Positions 1 to 12,646 are shown, numbered from the stretch's first letter. The stretch: 64,000 nt of DNA from Ursus arctos (GCF_023065955.2 NW_026623100.1:71552727-71616726), one strand, 5' to 3'. Program-made: numbers and translations. The notes: generated from the sequence alone by a model not told the origin.

Positions 1-1014
1 TATGACAATAAGCAGGCTTTGTATATAATGTCAACAGTCCTGTTGCAACATGTCCAGCTTTAATTTATTCTTTTTCATTTGTATAAGACAAATAATATAA
101 TTATGGATGTCTGGTTCATGACATTGAAATTTAAAAAAAAAGCTCAAAATCAATCATGTTTTTCAAGAATAACAACTTTTAAAAACCTCTGGCCTATATG
201 CCTGGTAATAGCTACAGTTTGGTTTAAACATGATAATATGCTTCAAATCTTTATGCATCTATTTTATTCATATTAGTGCTTGGTGCTTGGGTGCTTCTGC
301 ATATGTGGAAGTGATTCAACTTTCCGCCCAATTTGCTTCTCCAAAGGGTACCATGATCGAAGCTGAGTCTAGAGAAGCGGGGTGGCACAAGGATCCCGCC
401 CCCTTGGCCCACAGACCAGGAACACATGGAACTTTTCAGAACCAACCACTGGCCTGCCCCGGCAAAGGCTCAGAAGCCACCCTAAGCAGATCAGTGAGTG
501 TTTTGCACACACGTGTACATACACAGAAACATACATGTACATAACACACACATACGCACACATAATTTTATAAATAATACCATTAATCAGGCTTTGCTTA
601 AGATGTCAAATTGGAAGCCTCAGGAGAAGGGTGCTACGTAACGTTTAGGAGACACAGAGTAAAAGCAGCTCACGGCCCGATCACTATGTGGGAGGCAGAA
701 GAGGCTGGCTGGAGTGCGGCTTTCAGAAGGAGGAAGGGCTCAACGTGGTGTTGGTGATGAGCCTCCTCTCCTCGAGAACACACAAGTCACCAGTGAACGC
801 CAGATAAGGTGGTTGTGTGGCATGTGTGCTTATAAAGGACAGCAGCTCTCTTTCCACATCCAGGTGGGCTTATGCCATAGACCTCAGATCCAGTGTCCAG
901 GTCTGGTGAGACCAGGCAAATGCCCCACTCTTGTTACCGAGGGTGTGCCTTGGCCTTGAGTACTATTCTCTAGGAGAAGGTTCCACAGTGAAAATAATAG
1001 CAATAATCGCAATA
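1..1014. other. Unique noncoding DNA with a degenerate CA-rich patch
   Basis: I recognise no gene or interspersed repeat here. A degenerate CA-rich stretch lies at about 505-562 (interrupted CA/CATA steps). Short open frames across 230-573 overlap on both strands and show no protein family features, so I read them as chance. Confidence 0.5.
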
Positions 1015-1190
1015 ATAGTATTTATGAGTACTTACTATGTAACAGGCATTGTGATAGTGGTTTACTGATAGATGCGCCCTGATTCCTCACCACCATCCTA
1101 CAAAGCAGGTATTATTACTCCTATTTTGCCCACAAGAAAACGGATTCAATTCTCCAAAATCCATGGTAAAGTCAGGACTCACACCAGATG
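1015..1190 (+). repeat. MIR SINE fragment, sense
   Basis: The order of phrases is that of the MIR core: 'gagtacttactatgtaacaggcatt', then a GCAGGTATTATTACTCCTATTTT segment, then 'caggactcacacc'. It is heavily diverged, as expected for a mammal-wide element. There is no coding potential and the boundaries are approximate. Confidence 0.7.
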
Positions 1191-2064
1191 TTTTTCGTTA
1201 AAAAATATGTGACTATAACCAATCTTTCTTTCCCACAATGAAAGTGCTGAGGATTGACCAAATGACCTCATGTGTGACGATGGTGTGATTTTTTTTCTAG
1301 GTCACAGTGCCCCCCTTTGTCACTCTCCTCTGAGTACTTAAGAACCCTATGCTCCCCCCACTCCCTTCTTCATCTTTCTATTCCATGATGCTTTCTTACG
1401 TGCCATCTAGAAGTACACCCCTTGCCTTAACCTTGGGATCCTTGTGGTCTGCACTGGAACACTGGCATCTGCCAATTACTTGAGCCCTCACCCTGATACA
1501 TGGAGGCACACACAGGTAAAACCGGGACGTCACAGACTCAGGCCCCTCATTTTACTGGTAAGTACACTGAGGCCCAGGAATTGGTGAAAGGATAAAGAGG
1601 ACATGAAAGGCAATTGTCTTTGCTCGTCCAGCAGATATTCTAAGGGGCTTTATTTTTGTGTGTGTAGGACCATCGTTGGTCCAGAAAATAAAAGGGACAA
1701 ATGCAAGATCCGTGCCCCCCGGGCTAGCAGTGGAGAAGAGGCATAGTGGGGGAGGTAGCAGTTGCAGCTCCGTGTGGGAATACTCCTCCTGGGAGTATAT
1801 GCACCATGTGCTGCGGGGGTGGGGAGGGCGGCCCAGGTACCCAGGTCTCCTGCCTCCAGTCTTTTAATTAGGCAAACATGCAAGAATGAGTGGTAGCCAT
1901 TATCTGAACCTATAGAAATTGATGCTCTGTGCTTTTTATTTCTCTATCAAAGATGAGAGTGAACATTTCTTAAGCCCCAGAATTGAGAAGCACATTTGGC
2001 CTCTGTTTTCGTAGCCCAGAGGGATTTCCCATTTAATGTGGAACTTCTGCTGTCACTAGATAAT
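1191..2064. other. Unassigned noncoding DNA
   Basis: No gene seen. A small MIR-like scrap ('ctcattttactggtaagtacactgaggc') sits near 1546-1575 but is too short to call with confidence. The opposed open frames at 1650-1883 are shadows of one GC-richer patch. Confidence 0.4.
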
Positions 2065-2155
2065 GAGCTTCATGAGAATGGGGTTGTTCCTTTCCTGCTG
2101 TTTACCCAGTTTTAGCACAGGGCTTAGTACACAGAAAGTGTTCACTGTAAGAGTA
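2065..2155 (+). repeat. L2 LINE 3' end fragment, sense
   Basis: The sequence follows the L2 3' tail pattern: 'cttcatgagaatggggttg', 'cctgctgtttacccagttttagcacagggcttagtacac', then 'gtgttcactg' in place of the usual 'gtgctcaataaa'. It is short and diverged. Confidence 0.55.
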
Positions 2156-3569
2156 TCAAAGGAGCAAAGGCCAGACTTAGAGGAGAAACTGCACACCGGA
2201 AGAAGCCCTGTCTCTTTAATCAGCCCATTGCTCTAGAACGACACCCCATGCACTGTAGCAGGCCTGGGCTTGCATGCATGGTGCCTTCAAGTACCTGTGC
2301 ACCTTCTATCTTCACCACTAGGACTCTGTGGCCTCAGCAGTGGTGGTCTCACTAAACCTACCTTCTCATCACAGTTTGAGACACAGACAAGCCACCATAT
2401 GACCAGGAGCTTAATTCAGTCACAGAATCAGCTTTAGTGCAGAGCAAAGCTCCGTCAAGTTCAGGTGTCCTTAGGCAGCGTGGTGTGTAGTCGGGGAACA
2501 TAAGCTGGTACCAGGATGCCTGGGCTGTCAGTCCAGCTCTGTCCCTACCATGTATGGGACACACTCTCCTGGATGTCCAGGAGGAGGAAGACGAAATTGT
2601 GTGGAAGATGGTGTCTTTAGTCTCATTTCACTCTAACATCCCATAGTTCTGTGGGATGTGACACCCTGTGTCAGGGAATGGGAGATAGAGAGTAACGTGG
2701 AAATCCACAAAAAACATCTCAAAGCATTTCACTCTGAGGCTATGAATGACTTAGCATGGAGGATATTTCAGTGTGTGGGAAATCAGGGAAAACCCCCTTG
2801 AGAAAGAGATGTTCCCCCATCTCACCCTCTGCCCTCAGTCCCATAAGGGGCCAGTTATTGTGAAAATAACATCCAGGATGCAAATATGAGAACTGTCAGA
2901 GCTCTTCTGAAGTCAGTTGAAAGGAGACAAGCCAAGCTTAAAGGATCAAGCCAGTCTCTCTCTGGGTAGCTTCTTCCCAGGATTCCAGGGCCTAGGGGCT
3001 TTAGTCTGCTCCCCGCAATAGGGCAAGTTACAGCCAAACTAGGCTAGCGCACCACCCTCCCTCACCCAACACAGAGCTGATTCAATACCGTGAACTGAAC
3101 AAGAGCTTGGGCTTTGGAATTGAGAACATATGGATGACAGTCCCAGAAAAGTTAGGGCCCTTATATAAGACCAAACAGCTTAAAGGAAAGTAGCATTTAC
3201 TGACTTGAATCAAGAGTTCCTACAGAGATCTACACCACACAGGTGACACATTAGGTTAGGGGAAGGTGCAGTGCAATGTCCTGCTTACAAATTCCCCATC
3301 CAGCATCCAGCAACTGTCTTCCCACCAGCTCCTCTCCAAGCCCCAAGCAGTTTGTTCTATCCAACTCCCTCTGCATCTCTGTTCTACTTTGTCGCCTTCC
3401 TTTTTAACTACCGTGCTTTGCTTTTGAAATCCTGTGTTCTATAGCTCCTCTTCATGTCATAGATAGGTTTCCACATCTAAACTTGCTGACACCACAGTTA
3501 CCCGAAATGTGTCTTCTCTGCTACTTTTTCTGACAGTCCTGCTTTTCTCTATGTAAACGTATGTACTCA
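2156..3569. other. Unassigned noncoding DNA
   Basis: I see no repeat family, gene or RNA in this 1.4-kb stretch. Its open frames (2358-2564, 2855-3037, both minus) are 60-70 codons without recognisable domains. Confidence 0.4.
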
Positions 3570-4070
3570 TCAGAAAAGCTCTTGGGTACGAATGGCAAAA
3601 ACTACATTCAACTTGCTTTAACACATGCTCATTGTAAGAATATATGCAAGCACATAAAATTAACGCAAGAGTTGCAGTAACTGGAAACGTTGGGGACAGG
3701 GGACGGGACTCACCCTTCCATGATGCTGTCTCTGCTACTTCTCTCTGGCCTCTGCGTTACTCTCTCTAGTGTCTCGATAGCGTAGAGGACAAGGTCACCA
3801 CTAGGTCTGCAGTCATCACATCCATGATGCTCCTTTATTGGTGAGGAAAAGAGATTTTTTTTTCTACTTGCTTTACTTAAGAGAATCATGGGGGAAACTC
3901 TGATTGCTATGGGTCATATTCCCATTCCCAGATCAATCACTGTCACCAGAGGAATGAAACATTATTATTATCTGGATCTGGGTCATGTCCTCATACTGTG
4001 TCTTGGGGAGGGGGTCAAGGAATTGGCAGCATGCAGAAACCCACAGTCTGAGTAGGGGAGGAGCAGGTCT
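3570..4070. repeat. Probable ancient interspersed repeat, family not identified
   Basis: The run 'ctctgctacttctctctggcc', later 'gggtcatattcccattcccagatcaatcactgtcacc', then 'ctggatctgggtcatgtcc', has the phrase order of a common mammalian dispersed repeat that I recall without being able to name it. No terminal repeats or target duplication are visible. A repeat-library comparison would settle the family. Confidence 0.35.
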
Positions 4071-4139
4071 CCAAAGAAAAGGTTTCTACTATCAAAATAA
4101 GGAAGCAAAGATGCTGGGCATATGGAAACAATAATTGTA

Positions 4140-4330
4140 CATCACAGATAATAATGATTATAGCATAATTTGTGACAAGCCCAATGTGTGTCATGTTTTT
4201 ACATATAACTACATTTCAGGTAGTCCTCATAACAAATATACATGGGAAGGTGCTTCCCCCGTGCACTGATGAAGAAACAAAAGATCAAAGGATCAGGCTG
4301 TAGAGATGGTGCCACGGCTAGGCAGAAAGC
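4140..4330 (+). repeat. MIR SINE fragment, sense
   Basis: A diverged MIR core: an AT-rich lead, 'tgtgtgtcatgtttttacatataactacattt', 'ggtagtcctcataacaa', 'gcactgatgaagaaac', and a 3' part with 'atggtgccacggctaggcag'. The order and spacing match MIR. Confidence 0.6.
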
Positions 4331-5290
4331 TGGAGAAATACCCACAGCTTGAAAAATGTTTCTGAATGTTTTAGTTTGCTGTTAAGTCATTCCTCTGGAT
4401 GAAGGTAAAATGCAGTAAATATAAATGAGTAAATCTTACTGATTATGCATCAAATAAACATCAGACAGAAGAGATAGATGGGTATAGGTAGAATTGAAAT
4501 CATGACTAATGAAGGAAGCTTTTGACCTTAAAAGTAGCTTAGAAAGCAAAAACCCTTGAAATTAAACCAAGTCTTAAATAGTCACTCATAAAAAGTCTAA
4601 ATTGGAGAAATTACACAATTTGAAAATGGCAATTTAATAGATGGAATCCCAATTTTAACTCTTTAGCTTTACAGGAGATGAATCTTTTCATTATTATTTA
4701 GAGAAACTGACACAGTAAGTACGTAAGAGAAGCCAAAGATACAGGAATAAAGATGAAAAAATATTTGGAAAAAAAAACAGTGTATCATCCCAAGAGAAAC
4801 AGCTATTAACGGCGTAATATATGAAAACGTGACCATGATTTGATGACAAAAAGTAAGAAATACCATAAATTTACGTGTATAATGAAACTGGACCAAAGAA
4901 AGTTTGCAAACCTCTGTGGAATAAAGGTGAACAAAATATAATAAACTCAGGTTCATAAGTATAACATTTTACGAAATGATCTTCATGACTTAGTTCATAA
5001 TAGAGATATTTATTATGTTAGTATCTCAGACAGAAATGCATGGGCTAAAAAGAATTGAAGATGATAAAGGATTTAGTACAATGAGTAATAGAACGGATTT
5101 TAAAAGAAATTCTCTACTTATTGAACTGAGTCACCTGATGACTATCTATGTAATAAAAAGTTATTGGAAACGTGTGGGCAACTTCCTGTCAAAATTAAGT
5201 TGCAAACAGGGTCATTATTTACCTAGTGATACTTGTATCAAAACAATGTACATGCCAGCAATGTCTTAATATCAAAAAGTGATTTAAAAG
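4331..5290. other. A+T-rich unassigned DNA
   Basis: AT-rich sequence with no recognised repeat. The minus-strand frame at 4669-4956 and the plus frame at 5015-5269 are hydrophobic or mixed-composition frames of under 100 codons with no homology I can see. Confidence 0.4.
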
Positions 5291-5516
5291 TTGTAAGAAT
5301 GACTTGGGGCGCCTGGGTGGTTCAGTGGGTTAAGCGTCCGACTTCGGCTCAGGTCATGATTTCAAGGGTCCTGGGATTGAGCCCTGCATCAGGCTCTGTG
5401 CTCAGTTGGGGAGTTTGCTTCTCCCTCTCTCTCTCCCTTTGTCCCTCCCCCTCGCTCATTCTCTCTCTCTCTCAAATAAATAAATAAAATCTTTAAAAAA
5501 CTTACAAGAATGACTT
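5291..5516 (+). repeat. Carnivore SINE (SINEC) with target-site duplication
   Basis: The element body runs 5306-5501. It opens with 'ggggcgcctgggtgg', has a tRNA-derived head (A-box region 'ggttcagtgggttaag', B-box region 'gggattgagccc'), a CT-rich middle and an (AAATA)-type tail ending 'aaaatctttaaaaaa'. Flanks at 5291-5305 and 5502-5516 match at 13 of 15 positions (core aagaatgactt), which is the target-site duplication. 'ggtcatgat' rather than 'gggcgtgat' marks it as the broader carnivore type. Confidence 0.95.
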
Positions 5517-6025
5517 TATGAATAATTTGGAGCATGATTCATGTCACTTAGTAAAGAGTCCTATAATACACAGTGTAGCTTGTCTACAGAATAGAAAGAT
5601 CATTTTTTTTTTGGTTTTATATATTGACTTGTTTTACCCCATTAGTAGTAAAATATTTTACTATCCTCTCAGCATTTATGGACAAGGACTTCGGAGAACA
5701 TAGAGAGTACTCTCTCGTCAGGAGCCAGCTGCGAATATTTCGTGTAGAAGGACTCAGTCATTCAGATGATTGGAAGTTGGATAATTCTACAGACAGAATA
5801 GAAAACAGAGAATGTTTTGAAGGGAGCAAAACTGTGGGGTTTTGAATACACAAACTGATGCCTGTTACTTGACCCATTGACTTAGTTGTAGAGGGCCACA
5901 TAGATAAGGAGTGGGAAACAGGTCTATTATGATCAGATTGTGGGTGTCTTAGGTCCAAATGGAGCAATAAAATTCTACTGGCTCTTGTGAATGACTGGTA
6001 TCTTTTTTTTTTTTATCAGAATACA
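5517..6025. other. Unassigned noncoding DNA
   Basis: No repeat or gene recognised. Two overlapping plus-strand frames (5518-5845) lack any domain signature. Confidence 0.4.
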
Positions 6026-6029
6026 GTGG

Positions 6030-6165
6030 CTTTGGGGTCTTAGTTTCTTTATCTGTAAAATGCGACAAACAATTCCTCAAAAGTTAGAATTGAATTATGT
6101 ATATGAAAGAACCTGACACAGGATGGAGCCTATTGTAGATAAATGAAAAATGTATTCTAGTGTAT
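6030..6165 (-). repeat. MIR SINE fragment, antisense
   Basis: 'cttagtttctttatctgtaaaatg' followed by '...gaaagaacctgacacaggatgg' and '...gtagataaatg' is the reverse complement of the central and 5' MIR consensus. Diverged; ends approximate. Confidence 0.6.
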
Positions 6166-8932
6166 AAAAGTACTCTGTTTAGATAAAATGTGCAGTTTTT
6201 TTTTCCCCAAGCTCATACTCAGATTGAGAGTTAAGGATTAACAGAAAAGTAATATAATCTCCCTAAAGAAGTTATTTCCTATCTATTCTTTAATCTGTTC
6301 ATTAAATTATCTTTAGTACTTTAATAAAACAATAATAAAGGAATCCCCCAAATTTATTATATTGCATTCTATTAATAAGATAGCAAATTGCTAAATTCAC
6401 CTTATTTTTGCATGACATGATACTCACTTCTGTTGAGTCATGAAATTATGCTGAGGTTCAGAGCACTTAGTTTGTTGTATATTTTTTGGCTCATATGAAA
6501 TCCAAGGTAATGAGTTTTAACACTACAAAGGCTCTGGAATGCTTTCAAAAACATTTGCTTCCCACAAGAGAAATTAGCTGAACCAAGCAATAAAATGTGA
6601 CATTAAGCATTCAATACTCCCATTTTTATGTAGTCCCAGGTCAACAAAAATGACCTCATTGGGGGCATTTTTCTAATGCCCTTGTTCAGAGTTCTACTAA
6701 AAACCTGTCTCTAGGAAGCTAATCAATAGTTATTTATGCACTGTAGACCCCTAAAGAAAGCCTACCTCATAAATTGAACTCAAGGCATTCTGGAAGCTTC
6801 TGAACCTAATGCAGTTTACAAGGATCCTCTGTCAAGCGGACCACCCTGTGTGCACACATATGTCTACATCTGTACATGTACATTTGCAATTTATCACTTT
6901 TACTTATTTAGTATTGTATCTTGAGGTCTTGAAGAAAATTCTAAAGTTGGACAATGATCAGTGAAATCCTATTCTTCTTGCCATTTTTAAACATTCATGT
7001 TTAGACTTCCTAGTTGTTGAATATCTAGTTTTTAGAATAAAGGATGTGTTCACCTCACCTGGAGTACCATGCTCTTTATAATCAAGGGAAAGCATTTCTC
7101 TAGGCAAATAGTAATTGGTCTAAGGAAGGGAGGTCAGGAGAGTGAGGAAGATCTTCATGGAACAGTTGTGAAGACTGGGTGTGCTTGGCCCCAAGAAGAC
7201 AATGGCTGAGGAGTGAAGGGAGAACGCAGCGTCTGCATGTCCCTAAAAGACTGTGAAACAGAAGGGACGCACGGGCTGGGGAGGTAGATGAGGAGCAACA
7301 GAGTGATAGGGAGGCAGAGTTTAGATCACAGGAGGAAGAACTTTCTAATACAATGGTATAAACTGAGATTAGATCGTTAGATTAGAGAGCCCAGCTGGTG
7401 ATGTTTTAGACCCATTCCAGCCCTGGGATGAAGGCCTTAATGATCTTCACAACATATAATTCTCCTGTCTTTCTCCCGTTGTAGTTCAGGACAACTAGTC
7501 AAGCCACTGTTTTCTATAGAAAAGACTTGCACAAGGAAGCATATTTCCTGAGGATCCCAAGGTTTCTTTCATTCCAAGGCTAGCTTTTAAAATTTTTGTA
7601 AAAGAAAAAGTACTTAAAGAAGGATATTTATTTTTGCAAATTCAAATTAATTTTAAGAAATTTTACCTTGACTCTTTTTTGAATTAAAGAAAAACAACAA
7701 TTCTACCAGGAAAACTGAGACGTTTGCTTAATCAGGTTGGTAAACTGCTGTCTATTTTATCATGTCTAAATTATGGGTGCTTCCTCCCCTTCCTCCCCTT
7801 AGGCTACTCTATACCTTAATTAATTAATAGTAAGGAGAGAAAGCTTCCAGACAGCAGAGAACAGACTGGCCAATCAGCTTCATGTGTCCTTTATTTCTTT
7901 TGAAATGTAATACCCTAACAATTCACAGATGCTCCCTGCACTACTTTCAGCCTCAGCTTGGAATGATCCAAGTAGTCCTGTGTCATCAAGATGGCATTTG
8001 TTACTTGGTGCCTCGGGGCCAAAACGGAGGGCTGCTCATGGCCTATAGCCAAATTCTGGTGGAGAATGTAGAGGTTACCCTCTTGTCAAGGGCGCTCCTC
8101 TGTTCTATCACAATCCTGAGAGCTGCAATTTAATTATAACTTCTCCCTGAGAAATTCAATGAGGATCTCCATTCACTGTGCAACTTTTTATAGTATAATT
8201 TTATGTTTTGAGAGCTGCAAAGAGACACATGTTTCTCTGATCTATTTAGGGAGCCTCGACAGAAATTCGAACACATGAATCCTTCTAAGTACAGTCCATA
8301 TCTTACTTACAGGTAGCAATCATAATCTCACCTATTCTGATGAGAAAGAGAAATAATTACTAGGGCAATTCTATAGAGGTTAGGAGAACTGCCAGGAGAG
8401 CTAGAGTAGCAGCCAGGGTGGAGGGGACTCAGCAGGGGAGCAGATGAGCAGCTGTAGGCCTGCTATTTCTGTCATGGGTATTGTGGGTTTCTGGCTGTAG
8501 ATCTCTTCAGCCTTCTCCAAAGTCAGAGCAGAATGAAAGTCCATTCTGGTTCCAAGACTCCTTTCTCCAACAGCTTTAGGTTCTGTATCACCCCGTAGCC
8601 ATTCTAACTTCATAAATCAATGAATCAACCAACCACCAAAGACTTAATCTATATTGACCACACTTGAAGAAAGTTCAAAGCAGAGTCTCCTCTTTCATTT
8701 TGGCCTAGTCTAAAAAGAAGATTAGGCATGCACATGTAGAAAGGAAGGAGCTGATAGTTACCCTTGTCAGTTGAAAGGAATTTTCATATAGGCAGTAAAC
8801 GTGCCCATTTCACCCATGTCCTTCACTAGGCTGGGTCACAAGAAGAGATATTTGGATGGATAACTATTTGAACCAAGATTCAATCAGTCCAGTGGGTCTC
8901 AAATTTGTTTAGCTAGTAAAATACCTGGAAAT
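6166..8932. other. A+T-rich unique DNA, no gene recognised
   Basis: This 2.8-kb stretch has no repeat I can place. At 6180-6720 the sequence is low in CpG, lacks simple repeats and looks like ordinary single-copy DNA; a conservation track would show whether any of it is constrained. The open frames (7882-8133 plus, 8401-8613 minus) show no family features. Confidence 0.4.
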
Positions 8933-9042
8933 CATTGCCTTTTGTGAAAGAGTATGGAATGATTACATATATACTTTTATAATATACATACTTTTATAAT
9001 GTATATATCTAATCATTCCATACTCTTTCACAAAAGGCAATG
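8933..9042. repeat. 33-bp perfect inverted repeat with AT-rich spacer
   Basis: The left arm (8933-8965) and right arm (9010-9042) are exact reverse complements over 33 bp. The 44-bp spacer (8966-9009) continues the pairing after one mismatch (an atatatac/gtatatat block) and holds a short direct repeat of 'atacttttataat'. The whole is a potential long hairpin directly abutting a CA/TA microsatellite. The arms do not resemble a transposon end that I know. Confidence 0.9.
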
Positions 9043-9043
9043 T

Positions 9044-9088
<45 letters not shown>
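9043..9088. repeat. (CA)n(TA)n microsatellite
   Basis: A run of about 15 CA units followed by about 7 TA units, directly after the right arm of the inverted repeat. A plain dinucleotide array; the minus-strand frame across it (8963-9313) is an artefact of the repeat. Confidence 0.95.
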
Positions 9089-11236
9089 ATAATTAATGAT
9101 TAAGTCAAATGCAAAAATTTGGGAGGAAACTGAACATAAAATGACACTCTGATTTTGCTTGCGAGAGCAAATTTGGAGAAGCTTTAAAAATACATCAGTC
9201 CCCATCCCCTGTCTGCTTCCATTAAAATAAGTTTTCAGGAGCTTGCTAGGGCCCCACCAGATTATGTACTGTCCCTCACCTTCCCAACCCACATGCAAAC
9301 ATAACTTCCACATCTTATCCTTCTGCCGATGTTAATAATACTCCCCTAAACCCATCGGGGCACAGTCCCGTCTCAGCAACATGTGAAGCCAATGTTGGGA
9401 GGTAATGATCTGTTTCCTCATCCTATTATTTCCCTCCACTTGAGGGCTCTGCCAGCTGACAAAGTGGGGTCAAAGAATTTGCTGCATACAGGATGAGATG
9501 GGTAGCTTTTGAGGATAAGAGTTGAGGCTTTCCCCAAGATGCAGGGATCACTTCCTCTCACTCCTTGCAAAACAAAGGAAGAGGGGTCAAAAGGTGTGAA
9601 GATCTTACATAATACATCACTCCCTCTCATCTTGAGAACTTGAGGCGTCTCTGGGCATGAGTTATATTTATTAGCACTCAGGATGATAGACTGTGTCACC
9701 AAAGTTGCCTTATGATTTTGTATTCACCAACACTCTGGTTCTTATTTTGATACACACACACACACACCACACCAGGCTACAAAAAAAAAAAAATTGTTGA
9801 TTTCATATACTGAATAATTCACCAACTGAAAATTACCCTCATCATATTAACATAATCACTTTCTGGCAGGCAAAAATTCAGAGGGTAATACTAATTTCCA
9901 ATATGATTAATGTAGTTATTATAAGTTTTTCTATTCAAAGAAAAGTAAACTGGCATATCAAACTAATAATATTACTAATATATAATTAAAATTTTCAGAA
10001 TATAGTTTCTTTCATGATGGCAACAAAAGTTAAATTTACTTAGAATTACTTTGTCTCTCTTTCTTTCATCTTATAATACTTTCCTTATTATAAAGATCAT
10101 CTCAGGTGTTTATAATAACACCTTACTTACCTGAAAATCACAAGGCTGACAACTCCATATATGGAATATACCATGTTCCTACTTTGGGAAATGTAGGAAT
10201 CTGGTAAATTTCTTTTAAGAATAAAGTAATTCTATGCATGCCCTTCTATAGAATTTATATTTATGTGTCTGAGTTAATTGTTCTATTATATTATGATGGC
10301 ATAAAATACATCTTAGGTTCCTTTTCATCTCTTGGCCTTTGGTTTCCCTGTAGCACTGCAATGAGTCATCAGTTTCTGAGGGATAACATACCTTTCAAAA
10401 ATATACCTTGAGGTAACCCTACATACAGGCATTGACAACTACTGTTTAGAAGGTCCAAGATATTCTACAAACTTCAACAGAGGAGTAGCCTAAGTTTTCT
10501 CCCCTCTGAAGCTCAGCTTCTCCGTGGCAGAAGGAAAGAGTTGGAAGACACAATCTTTAAGTCCCCTTCCAATCCTGAGATTCTGTGGTACTCTATAATC
10601 CATTCTTTTGTACAAAGTAAAATAGCATTCATTTTCACTCAAGTTCTGCCACTGCATGGAAAGGCCATATTAAAACGTAATGGCTCATGTGTCAGATCCA
10701 CTGAGAAATGAGGTAGGTCCCTGGCTTCACAAGATGATCATTATATTGTGGGGAGCTACAGTCCTGTGCAGTATCCACCAGCAGGGTCACCTGCAGAAGT
10801 TCCACCCACACTGCCCTTGTCCAGCTCTGCACCCAGAGGACAAGCCAGCCAGTTGCTTCTGAGGGAGGTCAGCACCCCAGCACCTGCAGAGGATCTCTGC
10901 AGGGAACTGAGGAGATATCACCTCTCAACAAAGAGCTTCTGAGGCTCAGTCAGAGGAAGCCATGTTCCAGACACCTTCCTTCTGTTGCCACTCCTCCCAC
11001 TCAGTCATGTCTTCCTGCAGACCCTGTTTCAGAATCTAGAGCTAGGTCTCTTTTCAGAGAGTGCTTTCTTTCTCCTTGGCTCTTTGCCTTCTGGTTTACA
11101 CTAACTAATTTCTCATGAAGTAGATTTTTGCATTCACTTTTTGTTCCTTTGAGCCCCCAGCGATTTTGACATTGCTACTTATTCAGGGAAGTCATTGGGT
11201 TTTTACCAGCCTCTTCTGACTCTATTCAGAGCACAA
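9089..11236. other. Unassigned DNA with a short CA/poly-A patch
   Basis: Contains a short (CA)n run at about 9751-9768 and an A run at 9780-9793. The remainder is AT-rich (9800-10300) or mixed sequence with no gene or repeat family recognised. Confidence 0.4.
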
Positions 11237-11259
11237 GGAAAGAGATACTTTTTTTTTAA

Positions 11260-11292
<33 letters not shown>

Positions 11293-11472
11293 ATTTATTT
11301 GCCGGGGGGGGGGAGCACAAGCAGGGGGAGCAGCAGGCAGAGGGAGAAGCAGGCTCCCTGCTGAGCAAGGAGTGGGATGCAGGGCTCCATCCCAGGACCC
11401 TGGGATCATGACCTGAACCGAAGGCACCTGCTTAACCAACTGAGCCACCCAGGTGACCTGGAAACAGATATT
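11237..11472 (-). repeat. Carnivore SINE, antisense, with (GTTA)8 tail
   Basis: The body is about 11250-11459. Read on the minus strand, it starts at the head (complement of 'tgagccacccagg' at 11441-11453) and ends in a tail that appears on the plus strand as T9 and (GTTA)8 at 11261-11292. A run of ten G lies at 11304-11313. Flanks 11237-11249 and 11460-11472 (ggaaaNagataNt) match at 11 of 13 positions. The TAAC-type tail is unusual; carnivore SINE tails are normally TAAA-like. Confidence 0.93.
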
Positions 11473-12646
11473 CTAAAGAGATGTCAGCTTCAGTCTAAGG
11501 GAAGGATATACACACTCAGAGTGCACAGAACAGTAGACTACATTTTCTTCTTCCCTAGCTCTGGTGCTCAAAATGTAGGACAGAGGTTCCTCATCTACTA
11601 GAACACAGGTATTACCTGTGCGGCTCTCCCAAACCCTACAGCAGCCACCACTTGGAACACAGACTTACTGGTCTGCATCCCACATGTGCCCTCTATCAAG
11701 GCGGTAGGGCTCATAACACTCAGCAATGTCTTATGAGGCTTTTTTCTAAAGACCTTCTACATCCCAGAAATTAGCAGAGGCAAATCTGCTTCTCATTATC
11801 CTGATAGTCAATGATTTATACCTTCTAACCTGGGGGAGGGGAGAGTGCCTAAGAAGGTGAGCCATTTGGCAAGTTATTAACCCTTCTAGGAGAATGTGCT
11901 TCCAGCACTTCTCTGGAATCAGTTAAGTTGCCATTCCTGGTCCCTCCACCCCAGTGAACTTCATGGGTAACAAACTTATTTCATTTTCTTGGACAACCAC
12001 CGTAGAGGCAGCAGGGATCTGTAGAAGATTTATGAACCTCCAGAAGCCTTAGCTATAGGGCTTCAAATGGGACCCTTGCTGACAATGCTGCTTCAACCCA
12101 GGGACCTGGTAGGACTATTTGAGGGAAGAAAGCCATGCATATTTGAGAGTCCCAGACTTCGGGTAAGTGTGACCCCAGAAAGGAGAGGATAACTCCTCTA
12201 AAAAGAATCACAGTTGCATGGGCAGTTGTCCACTCTGACCTTTGGTAGTAGCAGGAGCAAAATGTCAGCCTAGCCATCTCACTGCAGACACAGTGGTTCT
12301 GCCCTTGACTCTTGGTTCATGGTCACTCATGAAAGTACTGGAGCAGCCTTTGCAAAGACATTATAGCAACTGGTGCTGGTGGCATTAATACTCCTTCTGA
12401 TGGAAGTTGCATCATTGTCCAGTCTAAAAATGCATGCCCGTAAATTCTGATCTTAGCAAAATGAAAGTGACACAAGCAGGATCCGTTCCTCAGGAATTCC
12501 CTTATGAATTCTTGGACAAATAAATGACAGAGGCCTGAGAAATTAGAACACATGCTCATCTGGACATGTGGAAGCCGGAGGATTATTCTCTGGGATATCA
12601 GTGCACAGGCCCATTATCGTATCCCAAGGAGTAAATTTGAAGATTC
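11473..12646. other. Unassigned noncoding DNA
   Basis: About 1.2 kb of balanced composition. Minus-strand frames at 12053-12277 and 12323-12559 were read and show no domain or family. No repeat recognised. Confidence 0.4.

Noticed and set aside
230..573. Overlapping frames of about 100 codons near the window start
   Set aside because: Frames overlap on both strands, lack domains, and end in CA-rich low-complexity sequence.
6638..6656. AGGTCA and TGACCT half-sites separated by 7 bp, resembling a nuclear receptor inverted repeat
   Set aside because: A 12-base signal is expected by chance at this scale and the 7-bp spacing is not a standard receptor arrangement.
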